Assembly: GCF_049801055.1 (NCBI RefSeq)
Contig: NZ_JBNAGF010000009.1
Coordinates: 138,215-202,214 of the forward strand
Direction of reading: 5' to 3'
Length of the DNA: 64,000 nucleotides
DNA from: JBNAGF01 sp049801055
Lineage (GTDB): Bacteria > Pseudomonadota > Alphaproteobacteria > Rhodobacterales > Rhodobacteraceae
Of the stretch, positions 42,040-51,024 are shown in pieces (the stretch's first letter is position 1; every line of letters starts with the position of its first letter). The notes under the pieces were generated by a model. The model was not told the DNA's origin. It saw only the letters and a list, made by a program, of their open reading frames with translations, and did no database searches. The position numbers and the translations under genes were made by a program.

Positions 42040-43026
42040 TCAGTCCTCGCCGATCCCATCAAACAGGGCTGTGGTGATGTAACGTTCACAGGCGCTCGGC
42101 AGGACGGTAACCACCGTCTTTCCCTTCATGTCATCACGCGCGGCCACCCGCATTGCACAGGCTATCGCAGCCCCCGACGATATCCCGGCAGGGATGCCGT
42201 CGAGCCTTGCCACGCGTCGCGCAGTCTCCATCGCTTCTTCGTTACCCACCAGCAAAATCTCGTCGATGACTTGGGTGTCCAACACGTCCGGAATGAAACC
42301 GGCACCAATCCCCTGAATCATGTGCGGCGTATGGGTGCCACCAGAGATGACCGGGCTGGCTTCGGGTTCGATCGCGATGACCTTCAAGTCAGGTTTACGC
42401 GCCTTCAGAACCTCGCCAACACCGGTCAGCGTCCCGCCGGTGCCGACGCCAAGCACCACTGCGTCAACAACACCGTCGGTATCCGTCCAGATTTCCTCGG
42501 CCGTTGTGCGGCGGTGAATCTCAGGATTGGCCGGATGCCCGAACTGCCAGGGCATCGTTGCACCAGGGGTCGCGGCAATGATCTCCTTTGCACGTTCGAT
42601 TGCTCCGTTGATCCCCTTTTCACGCGGAGTCAGGGACAGTTCAGCGCCAAAGAACTTCATCAGTTTCCGACGCTCAATCGAGAAGCTGTCCGGCATGGTC
42701 AGGATACAGCGATACCCCTTGGCTGCGCAGGCAAAGGCAAGGCCGATGCCGGTATTGCCCGAGGTCGGCTCAACAATCACACTGCCGGGACCGATGGTTC
42801 CATCGGCCTCCATCGCCTCCAGCATGGACACGGCAATCCGGTCTTTCACGCTGGAGATCGGGTTGAAACACTCCATCTTGACCAGAACCTCAGCCTGGCA
42901 TTTTGCCTCGTCCGCCGTTCTCCCCAACCGCACCAATGGTGTGTTACCGATCGTTTCAAGGATCGAGTTGTAGACACGTCCCCGACCGGGCTTGTCCAGT
43001 TTCACGCGGGTCGACTGCAGATTCAT
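42040..43026 (-). CDS. cysK: Cysteine synthase (O-acetylserine sulfhydrylase A)
   Basis: 328-residue PLP enzyme converting O-acetylserine and sulfide to cysteine. The PLP lysine is in NPISSVKDRIA (near 48), TSGNTGIGLAF is the substrate loop, and GTGGTLTGVGE binds phosphate. The C-terminus ends ALFDGIGED; an extreme C-terminal Ile is the classic partner-binding residue in SAT rather than CysK. Of two nearby ATGs, 43026 is chosen because it gives an ATGA overlap with the methyltransferase stop and a seven-base gap from GGGAG. Coupling with a methyltransferase suggests a sulfur-linked substrate. Confidence 0.92.
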   Translation of the reverse strand: MNLQSTRVKLDKPGRGRVYNSILETIGNTPLVRLGRTADEAKCQAEVLVKMECFNPISSVKDRIAVSMLEAMEADGTIGPGSVIVEPTSGNTGIGLAFACAAKGYRCILTMPDSFSIERRKLMKFFGAELSLTPREKGINGAIERAKEIIAATPGATMPWQFGHPANPEIHRRTTAEEIWTDTDGVVDAVVLGVGTGGTLTGVGEVLKARKPDLKVIAIEPEASPVISGGTHTPHMIQGIGAGFIPDVLDTQVIDEILLVGNEEAMETARRVARLDGIPAGISSGAAIACAMRVAARDDMKGKTVVTVLPSACERYITTALFDGIGED

Positions 43027-43946
43027 TTCCATTCTCCCTGTTCTACGATTTCACCGGCATCTACCGGATTTCGAGCCGTGATCACCCACGATGAACTTGG
43101 CATGATGATGCCATCGTCGCCCGTGGTTTCGGCACGGATCGCCTTGGCCATTGCGGCTTCGATTTCAGGGCGTCTTTGCTCGGCCAGCTCGCCGGCTTCG
43201 CGAAACACCTCGCCGGCTGGGCCTATGGCCAGCTGAAAGGCGATGGCATCTTCGACATCACGCCCAACCAGAACCGGCGCATCGACGCGGCGAAATTCGA
43301 TATCCGTATAGCCAGCGGATTTCATCATTGCCAAAACCGTATCCTCGTTGGCCATGGAAAACGGGCCGGGTCCGCAGGTCTGGGCGTCGTCACCGGGTTG
43401 CGGCAGGAAATCCAGCACCACGTCGCGCGCCATGGACAGCCACGGGTTGTCGGCCCTGTTGCGCCAGACGATGTGCACCATCCGCCCGCCGGGGCGCAGA
43501 GCCTCACGCATGTTTCGCAAACCCGCGACCGGATTCGCAAAGAACATCGTCCCAAAGCGGGCAAAGACGAAATCATACTCGCCGCGCGGCAATAGCTTTT
43601 CGGCATCTGCTCGCAGGAAATCGATGTTGCCTGCACCCGCAGCAGCGGCCTCTTTCTGAGCCTCGGCTAAAAAGGCATCGCAGCAATCGACACCAGTGAC
43701 ATGCCCATTGGGACCAACCTTGCGGGCCAGCTGGAGTGCGGTATCCCCAAATCCGCATCCGACATCCAGAACCCGATCGCCTGAGTGAACGGGCAGATCG
43801 GGAAACACCGCCGCGCTGTGCCTTGTCAGTCCACCGACAAGAATGTGGCGGAACCGGATGAACTTAGGAGCCAGAACTTCGTTCCAAAACCGGACAAACT
43901 CCGTGTCCTCTTCGGCCTGAATTGCCATTGCGTTCGAATGTGTCAT
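43023..43946 (-). CDS. Class I SAM-dependent methyltransferase
   Basis: 307 residues. SAM motif I is VLDVGCGFGDTALQLARKVG (about 67-86), acidic loop GVDCCDAFL, motif II-like EYDFVFARFGTMFF, and motif III LRPGGRMVHIVWR. Substrate unknown. The start is the ATG at 43946, seven bases after AGGAGG. It is translationally coupled to cysK. It belongs to a different branch from the methyltransferase at 37435, yet has the same 13-bp motif upstream in the same orientation. Confidence 0.85.
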   Translation of the reverse strand: MTHSNAMAIQAEEDTEFVRFWNEVLAPKFIRFRHILVGGLTRHSAAVFPDLPVHSGDRVLDVGCGFGDTALQLARKVGPNGHVTGVDCCDAFLAEAQKEAAAAGAGNIDFLRADAEKLLPRGEYDFVFARFGTMFFANPVAGLRNMREALRPGGRMVHIVWRNRADNPWLSMARDVVLDFLPQPGDDAQTCGPGPFSMANEDTVLAMMKSAGYTDIEFRRVDAPVLVGRDVEDAIAFQLAIGPAGEVFREAGELAEQRRPEIEAAMAKAIRAETTGDDGIIMPSSSWVITARNPVDAGEIVEQGEWK

Positions 43947-44260
43947 CTCGGGTCCTCCTGAAATTGCCAAACTCTTGCAATCACGCTACCTCCGCCTCGA
44001 AACAGCTGCTTGGAGGATTTCTGTAGGAGATCTGGAGTTTTACCGAAAAATCCGATGATTCGCCTGTTGCGCAGCAGTGAACCGCGGAGAACCCGCCGGT
44101 AACTCCGTCCACGAACCCGAAACAAAGCGTTGCCATACTGGAAACCGTGACCCGTCTGCACCAGCACTGTGGCACTTCGGCAAAAACCAGGGGAATCCAG
44201 GGCTTCGTTGTTTACCGCCAGCCCATTTGACGCTAAACAGCAACGGTTGCCAAAATCTCT
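43947..44260. other. Divergent region between the methyltransferase-cysK operon and the polysaccharide locus
   Basis: 314 bases without a supported gene. It carries the 13-bp motif at 44025-44037 and must contain promoters for both directions. CCAGGGGAATCCAGGG (about 44188-44203) is a short direct repeat. I see no clear -35/-10 pair or RNA gene. Confidence 0.5.
44025..44037 (-). promoter_or_regulatory. 13-bp motif CTCCAGATCTCCT shared with the first methyltransferase promoter
   Basis: On the minus strand CTCCAGATCTCCT lies 78 bases before the methyltransferase ATG at 43946. The identical 13-mer is found 66 bases before the other methyltransferase ATG, on its coding strand. Same orientation and similar distance argue for a common regulator. 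Confidence 0.55.
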
Positions 44261-45382
44261 ATGAAAATGATTGATGCCATGCTTTTGTTCTGGGCTCCTC
44301 TTTTTGCGTCATTATTGGTTTGCGGACTCCTCGTTTCAACGCGGTCGAAGCACCTCAAGCTTACCGGCTCCGGTAATGAGCTTTCCGCTGTTCAAGCCTC
44401 TCATACCGCACCAACACCCCGTATTGGCGGCGTTGCGGTTATGGCCGGAATGCTGTCGGGCGCTTTCGTGGCTTATCTCATGGATCAGCCGCTCTTTGCT
44501 ATTTTGCTGCTCACAAGCCTGCCGATGTTCCTGACTGGACTGGCCGAAGATTTGTTCCGGAGGGTTTCAAGTTCGGCGCGTTACGCCGCCACGGCGTTTT
44601 CGGCGCTGATCGCGGTTTGGATTCTCGGGATCTGGATCACCACCGCCGATTCTTATGTGCTGGAATGGGCGTTCTACTTCAAAGCCACCGCTGTTGTCGT
44701 GACCCTGTTCGTGGTGGCCAGCTATTGCCACGCCTTCAATCTGATTGATGGGTTGAACGGTTTGGCCTCGGGTACCGGCCTTCTGATCGCCGCAGGGCTC
44801 GCCGCCATCGGCGCGATCACCGGCCAGCAGGAGATCGTCACAATGTCGATGATCACCGCTGCGTCGGTCGCTGGGTTTTTTGTGTTCAACTTCCCCTTTG
44901 GCCGGATTTTTCTGGGTGACGGGGGGGCTTACATCATCGGCTATATGCTGACATGGACCGCTCTTGTCTTGATGCATCGCGTGCCCGAAACCTCCACTTG
45001 GGCAATGTTTCTGATCTTTTTCTGGCCGTTGGCCGACACTCTGTTCGCAATTTTCCGGCGAAAGAGCAGGGGGGTCAGCCTCGACACGCCCGACCGTCTG
45101 CATTTTCATCAGCTTGTTCTGCGCGCGCTCGAAATCTTCTTTCTTGGCCGGAACCGCCGGGCCACCGCCAATCCGCTGGCGACCAGCGTCATGCTGCCGG
45201 TCATCTCTCTGCCGGTGATCGCCGGGGTGGTGCTGTGGAACAATCCGCTGCTGTCTTTCCTAACGCTCGTTGTTTTCGGAGCTGCGTTTGTAGGCGCTTA
45301 TCGCTTTGGGATCACAATGGCGCGGAACCGGGTGATCCGCCCCAAGCCGCGCGTCGAACCCGAGTTCAAGCAGGCGGCATAA
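44261..45382 (+). CDS. Undecaprenyl-phosphate glycosylphosphotransferase, WecA/MraY family
   Basis: 373-residue inner-membrane enzyme with about ten helices. Family motifs: a cytoplasmic HTAPTPRIGG, catalytic aspartates in LAEDLFRRV and FNLIDGLNGLASG, and GDGGAYIIGY for the Mg site. It would start repeat-unit assembly by moving a sugar-1-phosphate (usually HexNAc-1-P) onto the lipid carrier. No strong ribosome site precedes the ATG, and several in-frame ATGs follow closely. First gene of the rightward polysaccharide locus. Confidence 0.88.
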   Translation: MKMIDAMLLFWAPLFASLLVCGLLVSTRSKHLKLTGSGNELSAVQASHTAPTPRIGGVAVMAGMLSGAFVAYLMDQPLFAILLLTSLPMFLTGLAEDLFRRVSSSARYAATAFSALIAVWILGIWITTADSYVLEWAFYFKATAVVVTLFVVASYCHAFNLIDGLNGLASGTGLLIAAGLAAIGAITGQQEIVTMSMITAASVAGFFVFNFPFGRIFLGDGGAYIIGYMLTWTALVLMHRVPETSTWAMFLIFFWPLADTLFAIFRRKSRGVSLDTPDRLHFHQLVLRALEIFFLGRNRRATANPLATSVMLPVISLPVIAGVVLWNNPLLSFLTLVVFGAAFVGAYRFGITMARNRVIRPKPRVEPEFKQAA

Positions 45383-45487
45383 GCCTGCATCCAACAAACA
45401 GATCTTGGCCGTGATTGGACGCTGATTGCGGCTTTATACAAGGTGAATGCTGGGCTATAGCCAGTAAGTACCCGAGGGCAGAAAACC

Positions 45488-46030
45488 GTGAATCAAGTCG
45501 TTGATACAAGTCAGTTCGATGATGCCGACCAGACGAAGCTATGGTTGCTGGCCCAGATCAAGCCGAACATGATGCCCCGCGCGCAAAATCATCTGGAAAA
45601 TCAGGGATTCCGGATTTTTGTTCCGATGCTCCGAACCACGCAGCGCGTGGCCGGCCGGTTCCGGGAAAAACTGGCACCTCTGTTTCCGGGATACATCTTT
45701 GTTCAGGTCGACCCCAAAATCAGCCCGTGGAGAAAAATCAACAGCACCTACGGTGTGTCGAAACTTGTCAGTTTCACCATGCAGCGTCCAGCGGTCGTGC
45801 CCTCGGGGTTGATCACCGATCTTCGGAGTCGCTTTACCGCCGATATTGACGTAGCCACGGAAACCCGACTGGAGCCGGGCGACGAAGTGCAGGTGATCCG
45901 CGGGCCGTTTGCCGGTTTCGCAGCCAAGGTAGAGCAGACCGCGGCCGGCGACAGGATCTGGCTGTTACTGGATCTTCTCGGCAGGGAAACCCGTGTGTCA
46001 GCAGACACCAAGAATGTCATCCGGGCCTGA
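45488..46030 (+). CDS. NusG/RfaH-like transcription elongation factor
   Basis: 180 residues with a GTG start. The NGN domain covers about 15-115 (LWLLAQIKPNMMPRAQNHLENQGFRIFVPM; PLFPGYIFVQVD), and a KOW domain covers about 125-178 (LEPGDEVQVIRGPFAGFAAKVEQ). Besides the housekeeping NusG, such copies inside polysaccharide loci (RfaH, LoaP, UpxY types) act locally to read through terminators and polarity in long operons. Here it precedes wza and a strong hairpin. It is 104 bases after the glycosyltransferase. Confidence 0.9.
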   Translation: MNQVVDTSQFDDADQTKLWLLAQIKPNMMPRAQNHLENQGFRIFVPMLRTTQRVAGRFREKLAPLFPGYIFVQVDPKISPWRKINSTYGVSKLVSFTMQRPAVVPSGLITDLRSRFTADIDVATETRLEPGDEVQVIRGPFAGFAAKVEQTAAGDRIWLLLDLLGRETRVSADTKNVIRA

Positions 46031-46053
46031 CGCAGACGGTGCGACCGTCTGCG
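46031..46053 (+). terminator. Hairpin immediately after the NusG-like gene
   Basis: Perfect 10-bp arms CGCAGACGGT / ACCGTCTGCG with a 3-base loop start at the base after the stop codon. No T-run follows, so it is not a typical intrinsic terminator. It may be a pause or processing element, possibly a target of the NusG-like factor. Confidence 0.5.
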
Positions 46054-46161
46054 TATCGGCAACAGTTTGAACACAAATTTGCAACCAAACTTGTTTCGTT
46101 TCCCAACCTTAAGTAGACAACGAAGCAACAAAAAAAACCGAGGCAGGTGGAGTAGACCGTG

Positions 46162-47523
46162 ATGAAAGTGTTCCCGTTTCTGGGCGCCCTGTTGCTTGCT
46201 GGCTGTGGCCTGGCCTATCATTCATCGTCCGTATCAGAGGGAGTCGCCGAAAGCGGCTCGCAAGTGCGTGTGGTTCCTTTGACGGCTGAAAGTGTTTTGG
46301 CCGCGAACCGATCCAGCTATGTTCCAAAACAGCTTCCCGAAGTGTTCTTTGCCTCGGCCGGGGCAGGGGGCGGGTTAAAAATGCCCAATACTTCGGTTGA
46401 ACCTGCCTATCTGCCCGAGTCCCGACCGGGAAAGATCGAAACCCGGGTTCCGCCCGAACCTGCGCGCACGCAATACCGGATTGGGATCGAAGACAAGCTT
46501 TTGCTGGCAACGCCTAGCGCAACGTCGTCGGTTGAGGAACTGACCGGCTTGCTGGCAGCCGAAAACAAGCGTCAAGGGTACACCGTTCAGGATGACGGCG
46601 CGATTTCGATTCCCGATGTTGGTCGTGTGATGGTAGCCGGCAAGACGCTGGAAGAAGCCGAAAACGCCGTATTCAACGCCTTGGTCGAGGCCGGGCTGAA
46701 CCCGGCTTTTAGTCTCGAGATCTCTGAATTCAATTCCCAGCGCGTTTCAGTTGGCGGCGCCGTCAGTTCGCCCACCGTAGTGCCTTTGACGCTAACGCCG
46801 TTGAAACTGAACCAGGCGATCAACGCGGCCGGCGGGTTCCAACTGGTGGATCAGGACTACGCTTCGGTTCGCATCTATCGCGATGGCACGCTCTACCAGA
46901 TCCCGGTGCGGGAGTATTATCAGAAGGGATCGTTGCAAAACGTGACGCTCCAGGATGGGGACAGCGTTTTTGTTGACACTGATTTCGAACTCGACAAGGC
47001 GTCGGAGTATTTCGCTCAACAAATCCAGCTGTCGAACTACAAGCAGAATGCCCGTTTCAACGCGTTGAACGAGCTGGAAGTCGAAGTAAGCCTGCGACGA
47101 GACGAGCTTGACGAACAGCGCGAGAATTTCTCTGAACGCCTTGCTGTTGAGGCCGTGGACCGGGATTATGTTTATCTGGTCGGCGAGGTCTTCCAGCAGG
47201 CGCGTTACGCGTTGCCCTTCGAGCGCAAAGCGACATTGGCCGACGCCCTCTACAGCGAAGGCGAAGGGTATCTGAACCGGACAGGCGACCCGCGGCAGAT
47301 CTACATTCTGCGTGGTGAGGCAAATCCTCAGGCGTTTGGCGGTGTGACCGCTTGGAATCTGGATACAACCAATGCGGCCAACTTCATTCTCGCCACACGG
47401 ATGGAATTGCGCCCGAACGATGTTATCTTTATTGCGGAGCAGCCGATCACCAAATGGAATCGCGTGCTGACGCAGCTGGCACCAAACCTCGTCACCTCAT
47501 CGGTCGCGGGTGTTGTAAACTAA
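46162..47523 (+). CDS. Outer-membrane polysaccharide export lipoprotein, Wza type
   Basis: 453 residues from ATG 46162 (a GTG three bases upstream is also possible). Lipoprotein signal with lipobox LLAGC (Cys15). The polysaccharide-export domain follows (about 95-190; YRIGIEDKLLLATP) and SLBB-type domains (about 195-275 and 325-410). It forms the octameric outer-membrane exit channel for the polymer. AGGTGGAG lies upstream. It is followed after 55 bases by the tyrosine-kinase co-polymerase. Confidence 0.9.
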   Translation: MKVFPFLGALLLAGCGLAYHSSSVSEGVAESGSQVRVVPLTAESVLAANRSSYVPKQLPEVFFASAGAGGGLKMPNTSVEPAYLPESRPGKIETRVPPEPARTQYRIGIEDKLLLATPSATSSVEELTGLLAAENKRQGYTVQDDGAISIPDVGRVMVAGKTLEEAENAVFNALVEAGLNPAFSLEISEFNSQRVSVGGAVSSPTVVPLTLTPLKLNQAINAAGGFQLVDQDYASVRIYRDGTLYQIPVREYYQKGSLQNVTLQDGDSVFVDTDFELDKASEYFAQQIQLSNYKQNARFNALNELEVEVSLRRDELDEQRENFSERLAVEAVDRDYVYLVGEVFQQARYALPFERKATLADALYSEGEGYLNRTGDPRQIYILRGEANPQAFGGVTAWNLDTTNAANFILATRMELRPNDVIFIAEQPITKWNRVLTQLAPNLVTSSVAGVVN

Positions 47524-47578
47524 AATTGGCCCCAATCTGCTCGGGGCTTGAACAAAACTCGCAAGACGGGATTGTTGC

Positions 47579-49756
47579 GTGAACAATATTGAACCGATCA
47601 ACCAGAACACGGCTGCCCATCCCAACCATCCAACCGGCCCGCAGGTCGAAACCGTCATCGCCGACGACGACGAAATCGATCTTGGGCAATTGTTCCGAAC
47701 CCTCTGGCGCGGAAAGTGGTGGATCGCAGCCTGCATGGCCGTGGCGGTTCTGATTGGCGGATACTATGCCTATATCGTGGCTGTTCCGGTCTACTCGACC
47801 ACCGCTTTTGTTACGCTGGAGAATCGGCAGGAACAGGTGGTCGACTTTGAAAGCGTCGTGTCCGGTCTGGCCGGAGACCAGACCAGCATCAACACCGAAG
47901 TCGAAGTGCTGAAATCCCGCGAGCTGGCCAAAAAGCTTGTGGTCAAGCTTGATCTGGTCAACGATCCGGAATTCAACGGCCGCTTGCGGGAAGATCCGGG
48001 CTTTTCGGTCGGTCAGGCCAAATCCTTCGTCAAGGGGCTGATCACCGGCCCCGAACCGGAGGCACCGGCCCCGACCGAAGAACAGCTTCTGGAAAACGTC
48101 ACCACCACCGTGACCAGGGCCATCAACATCTCGAACGTCCGCAACACCTATGTGTTCAAGATCACGGCCACCACCGAGGATCCGCTAAAGTCCCGTCTGA
48201 TGGCCAACACGCTGGCCGACCTCTACGTGCTGAACCAGCTCGATGTGAAATTCGAAGCTACCCAGCGCGCCACCGAATGGCTGTCTGAACGGGTCGCCGA
48301 TTTGCAGGTCGATCTCGAAGCCGCCGAGGCCGAGGTCAAGGCGTTTAACGCGCAGACCGAATTGATCAGCCCTGAAGCCTTGGAAGGTCTCAACCGTCAG
48401 GCCAAGGACACACGGGAACGGCTGAAGCTGACAACCGAGCGCGCGCAGGCCGCCGCCAGCCGGATCGAAGCTCTGCAAGCCGCCGGTGCAAGCGGAAACC
48501 GCCAAGAGATGGCGCGAATTCTCAACAACCCAACCCTGAACCAAAGCCTGAAACGGGTGGAGTCAGGCACCATGCCCGGTGAGCTGTTCGACACCCAATT
48601 CGACCAGTTGGTTCGCGGCGAAACCGTTGGTCTGACCCGTCTCGAAGGCCAGATTTCGGGCCTGACCCAATCCCTCGACAACATCGAAGATCAGATCGAA
48701 CGGCAATCCAAGGATCTCGTCACCCTGCAACAGCTGACCCGCGAGGCGGAAGCGGCCCGGTCCATCTATGAGTATTTCTTGGGGCGTCTGAAAGAGACAT
48801 CAGTGCAGCAGGGCATCCAGCAAGCCGACAGCCGTGTTCTGTCCAAGGCCGTGTTGCCGACCTTCCCGTCTGCGCCAAGGAAATCCCGCATTGTCGCTCT
48901 CGCAGGCATACTTGGCCTGATGCTCGGTGCGGGCCTGATCCTGCTGCGCGAATTCCTCAACAATACCTTTCGCACCTCGCAACAGCTTGAGACCGGAACC
49001 GGCGTCACCGTCATGGGGCAAATCCCGCGACTGCCGGCCCGTAAGCGCCGCAACGTGATCAAGTATCTGCGCGAAAAACCCGCCTCAGCAGCGGCAGAAG
49101 CGATACGAAACCTGCGCACCTCGATCATGCTGTCCAATGTCGACAAGCCGCCTCAGGTGATCATGTTGACCTCGTCGATCCCCGGCGAAGGCAAGACCAC
49201 GATTTCGCTGGCTCTCGCCCAAAGCTTCTCGGGTCTCGATAAACGGGTTCTGCTGATCGAAGGCGACCTGCGCCGCCTCGTGTTCTCGGAGTATTTCAGC
49301 GAGAAAGACTACGAAACTGGAATGATTTCGGTTCTCGCCGGGCAGACCCGACTGCAGGATGCTGTCCGACAGATCCCCGAAGTTGGAACAGATGTGCTGC
49401 TTGGCGAAAAGACCGAGGCAAACGTGGCGGACCTGTTCTCATCGGACCGGTTCGCCCAGCTGATGAAGGCGGTGCGGTCGGCTTATGACATCATCATCAT
49501 CGACACGCCTCCGGTTCTGGTTGTTCCGGATGCACGCACCATCGCACAGCACGTGGACGCATTGCTGTTCGCCGTTCACTGGGATTCAACCGAGCAAACG
49601 CAGGTTTCCGAAGGCCTGCGGATGTTGGCCAGCGTCAACATCCGTCCATCCGGCGTGGTGCTGAGCCAGATCGACATGAAAGGCATGAAGCGCTACGGCT
49701 ATGGGGGCCAGTACGGTGCTTACTCGCGCTACGGCCGGAAATACTACACAAACTAA
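47579..49756 (+). CDS. Polysaccharide co-polymerase with BY-type tyrosine kinase (Wzc/ExoP-like)
   Basis: 725 residues with a GTG start. N-terminal Wzz domain with a first helix (about 47-66) and a large periplasmic coiled-coil region (about 200-410). A second helix (about 438-460) leads to a cytoplasmic kinase with Walker A SIPGEGKTTISLAL, A' LLIEGDLRR and Walker B IIIIDTPPVLV. The C-terminal tail is tyrosine-rich (eight Tyr in about the last 20 residues), the site of autophosphorylation that controls chain length and export in this family. It works with the Wza-like protein directly upstream. Confidence 0.92.
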   Translation: MNNIEPINQNTAAHPNHPTGPQVETVIADDDEIDLGQLFRTLWRGKWWIAACMAVAVLIGGYYAYIVAVPVYSTTAFVTLENRQEQVVDFESVVSGLAGDQTSINTEVEVLKSRELAKKLVVKLDLVNDPEFNGRLREDPGFSVGQAKSFVKGLITGPEPEAPAPTEEQLLENVTTTVTRAINISNVRNTYVFKITATTEDPLKSRLMANTLADLYVLNQLDVKFEATQRATEWLSERVADLQVDLEAAEAEVKAFNAQTELISPEALEGLNRQAKDTRERLKLTTERAQAAASRIEALQAAGASGNRQEMARILNNPTLNQSLKRVESGTMPGELFDTQFDQLVRGETVGLTRLEGQISGLTQSLDNIEDQIERQSKDLVTLQQLTREAEAARSIYEYFLGRLKETSVQQGIQQADSRVLSKAVLPTFPSAPRKSRIVALAGILGLMLGAGLILLREFLNNTFRTSQQLETGTGVTVMGQIPRLPARKRRNVIKYLREKPASAAAEAIRNLRTSIMLSNVDKPPQVIMLTSSIPGEGKTTISLALAQSFSGLDKRVLLIEGDLRRLVFSEYFSEKDYETGMISVLAGQTRLQDAVRQIPEVGTDVLLGEKTEANVADLFSSDRFAQLMKAVRSAYDIIIIDTPPVLVVPDARTIAQHVDALLFAVHWDSTEQTQVSEGLRMLASVNIRPSGVVLSQIDMKGMKRYGYGGQYGAYSRYGRKYYTN

Positions 49757-49898
49757 CGCTTTCTACTGGCAACATGGCCTTTGAACAGGCGGGTATGGCC
49801 TTTACCCGCGCGCTCAAATCACTAAACAGATTTTAGTTGTTTGTTTCATTCGCGCGCCGGACAACGCCGGAACGCGATCCAAAGTCAGGAACGAGTCA

Positions 49899-51020
49899 TT
49901 GACCAAAAAAGCTCTCATCACCGGCGTCACGGGGCAAGACGGCTCCTATCTCGCGGAATTCCTGCTCGAAAAAGGTTATGAAGTGCACGGCATCAAGCGC
50001 CGTGCCTCGATGTTCAACACCCAACGGGTCGATCACATCTATGAAGATCCGCACACAGATCATGCCAAGTTCAGACTGCATTACGGCGACTTGACCGACA
50101 CTTCGAACCTGACCCGCATTATTCAGGAGGTTCAGCCTGACGAGGTCTACAACCTCGGCGCGCAGTCTCATGTGGCGGTCAGTTTTGAAAGCCCGGAATA
50201 TACCGCGGATGTCGACGCCATGGGCACCCTGCGTCTCCTCGAAGCCATTCGATTCCTCGGTCTGGAAAAGAAGACCCGCTTCTATCAAGCCTCCACGTCA
50301 GAACTCTATGGCCTGGTTCAGGAGATCCCGCAGAAAGAAACCACGCCGTTCCACCCGAGGTCGCCATATGCCGTGGCCAAGCTCTATTCCTACTGGATCA
50401 CCGTGAACTACCGCGAGGCCTATGGTATGTATGCGTGCAACGGCATCCTGTTCAATCACGAGAGCCCGCGCCGGGGCGAAACCTTCGTGACCCGCAAGAT
50501 CACGCGCGGTCTGGCCAACATCGCTCAGGGGCTCGAACCTTGCCTTTACATGGGTAACATCGACAGCCTGCGCGACTGGGGCCATGCCAAGGACTACGTC
50601 CGGATGCAATGGATGATGCTGCAACAGGACGAGGCCGAGGATTTTGTCATCGCCACCGGGGTGCAGTATTCCGTGCGGGAGTTCATTTCGTGGTCGGCGG
50701 CAGAGCTGGGAATCACGGTCGAATTTTCCGGCGAAGGCGTTGACGAAATCGCAACCGTAACCGCCATCGAAGGCGGAGATGCACCCGCCCTCAAGGTCGG
50801 TGACGTCATCATGCGGATCGACCCGCGCTACTTCCGCCCGGCAGAGGTTGAGACTCTTCTCGGCGATCCGGCAAAAGCCAAGCAGAAACTTGGGTGGACG
50901 CCAGAGATTACCGTTCAGGAAATGTGCGCCGAAATGGTCGCCGAAGACCTGAAAGCCGCAAGGCGCTATGCTCTGTTGAAGGATCACGGAATGGATCTTC
51001 CGGTTTCGGTCGAGGGGTAA
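49899..51020 (+). CDS. gmd: GDP-mannose 4,6-dehydratase
   Basis: 373-residue SDR enzyme making GDP-4-keto-6-deoxymannose from GDP-mannose. NAD(P)-binding TGVTGQDGSYLAEFL opens the protein; the catalytic set is Ser/Thr in QASTSELYG and YxxxK in YAVAKLY; the NHESPRRGETFVTRK loop is family-typical. The start is TTG, with AGGA eight bases upstream and no ATG nearby, so translation initiation may be deliberately weak. The product feeds the GDP-fucose synthase four bases downstream. Confidence 0.93.
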   Translation: MTKKALITGVTGQDGSYLAEFLLEKGYEVHGIKRRASMFNTQRVDHIYEDPHTDHAKFRLHYGDLTDTSNLTRIIQEVQPDEVYNLGAQSHVAVSFESPEYTADVDAMGTLRLLEAIRFLGLEKKTRFYQASTSELYGLVQEIPQKETTPFHPRSPYAVAKLYSYWITVNYREAYGMYACNGILFNHESPRRGETFVTRKITRGLANIAQGLEPCLYMGNIDSLRDWGHAKDYVRMQWMMLQQDEAEDFVIATGVQYSVREFISWSAAELGITVEFSGEGVDEIATVTAIEGGDAPALKVGDVIMRIDPRYFRPAEVETLLGDPAKAKQKLGWTPEITVQEMCAEMVAEDLKAARRYALLKDHGMDLPVSVEG

Positions 51021-51024
51021 GCCG

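Noticed and set aside
49757..49898. Terminator between the tyrosine kinase gene and gmd
   Set aside because: GCGGGTA-7-TACCCGC has no T-run, and ACTAAA-5-TTTAGT is a weak AT stem. Neither is convincing.
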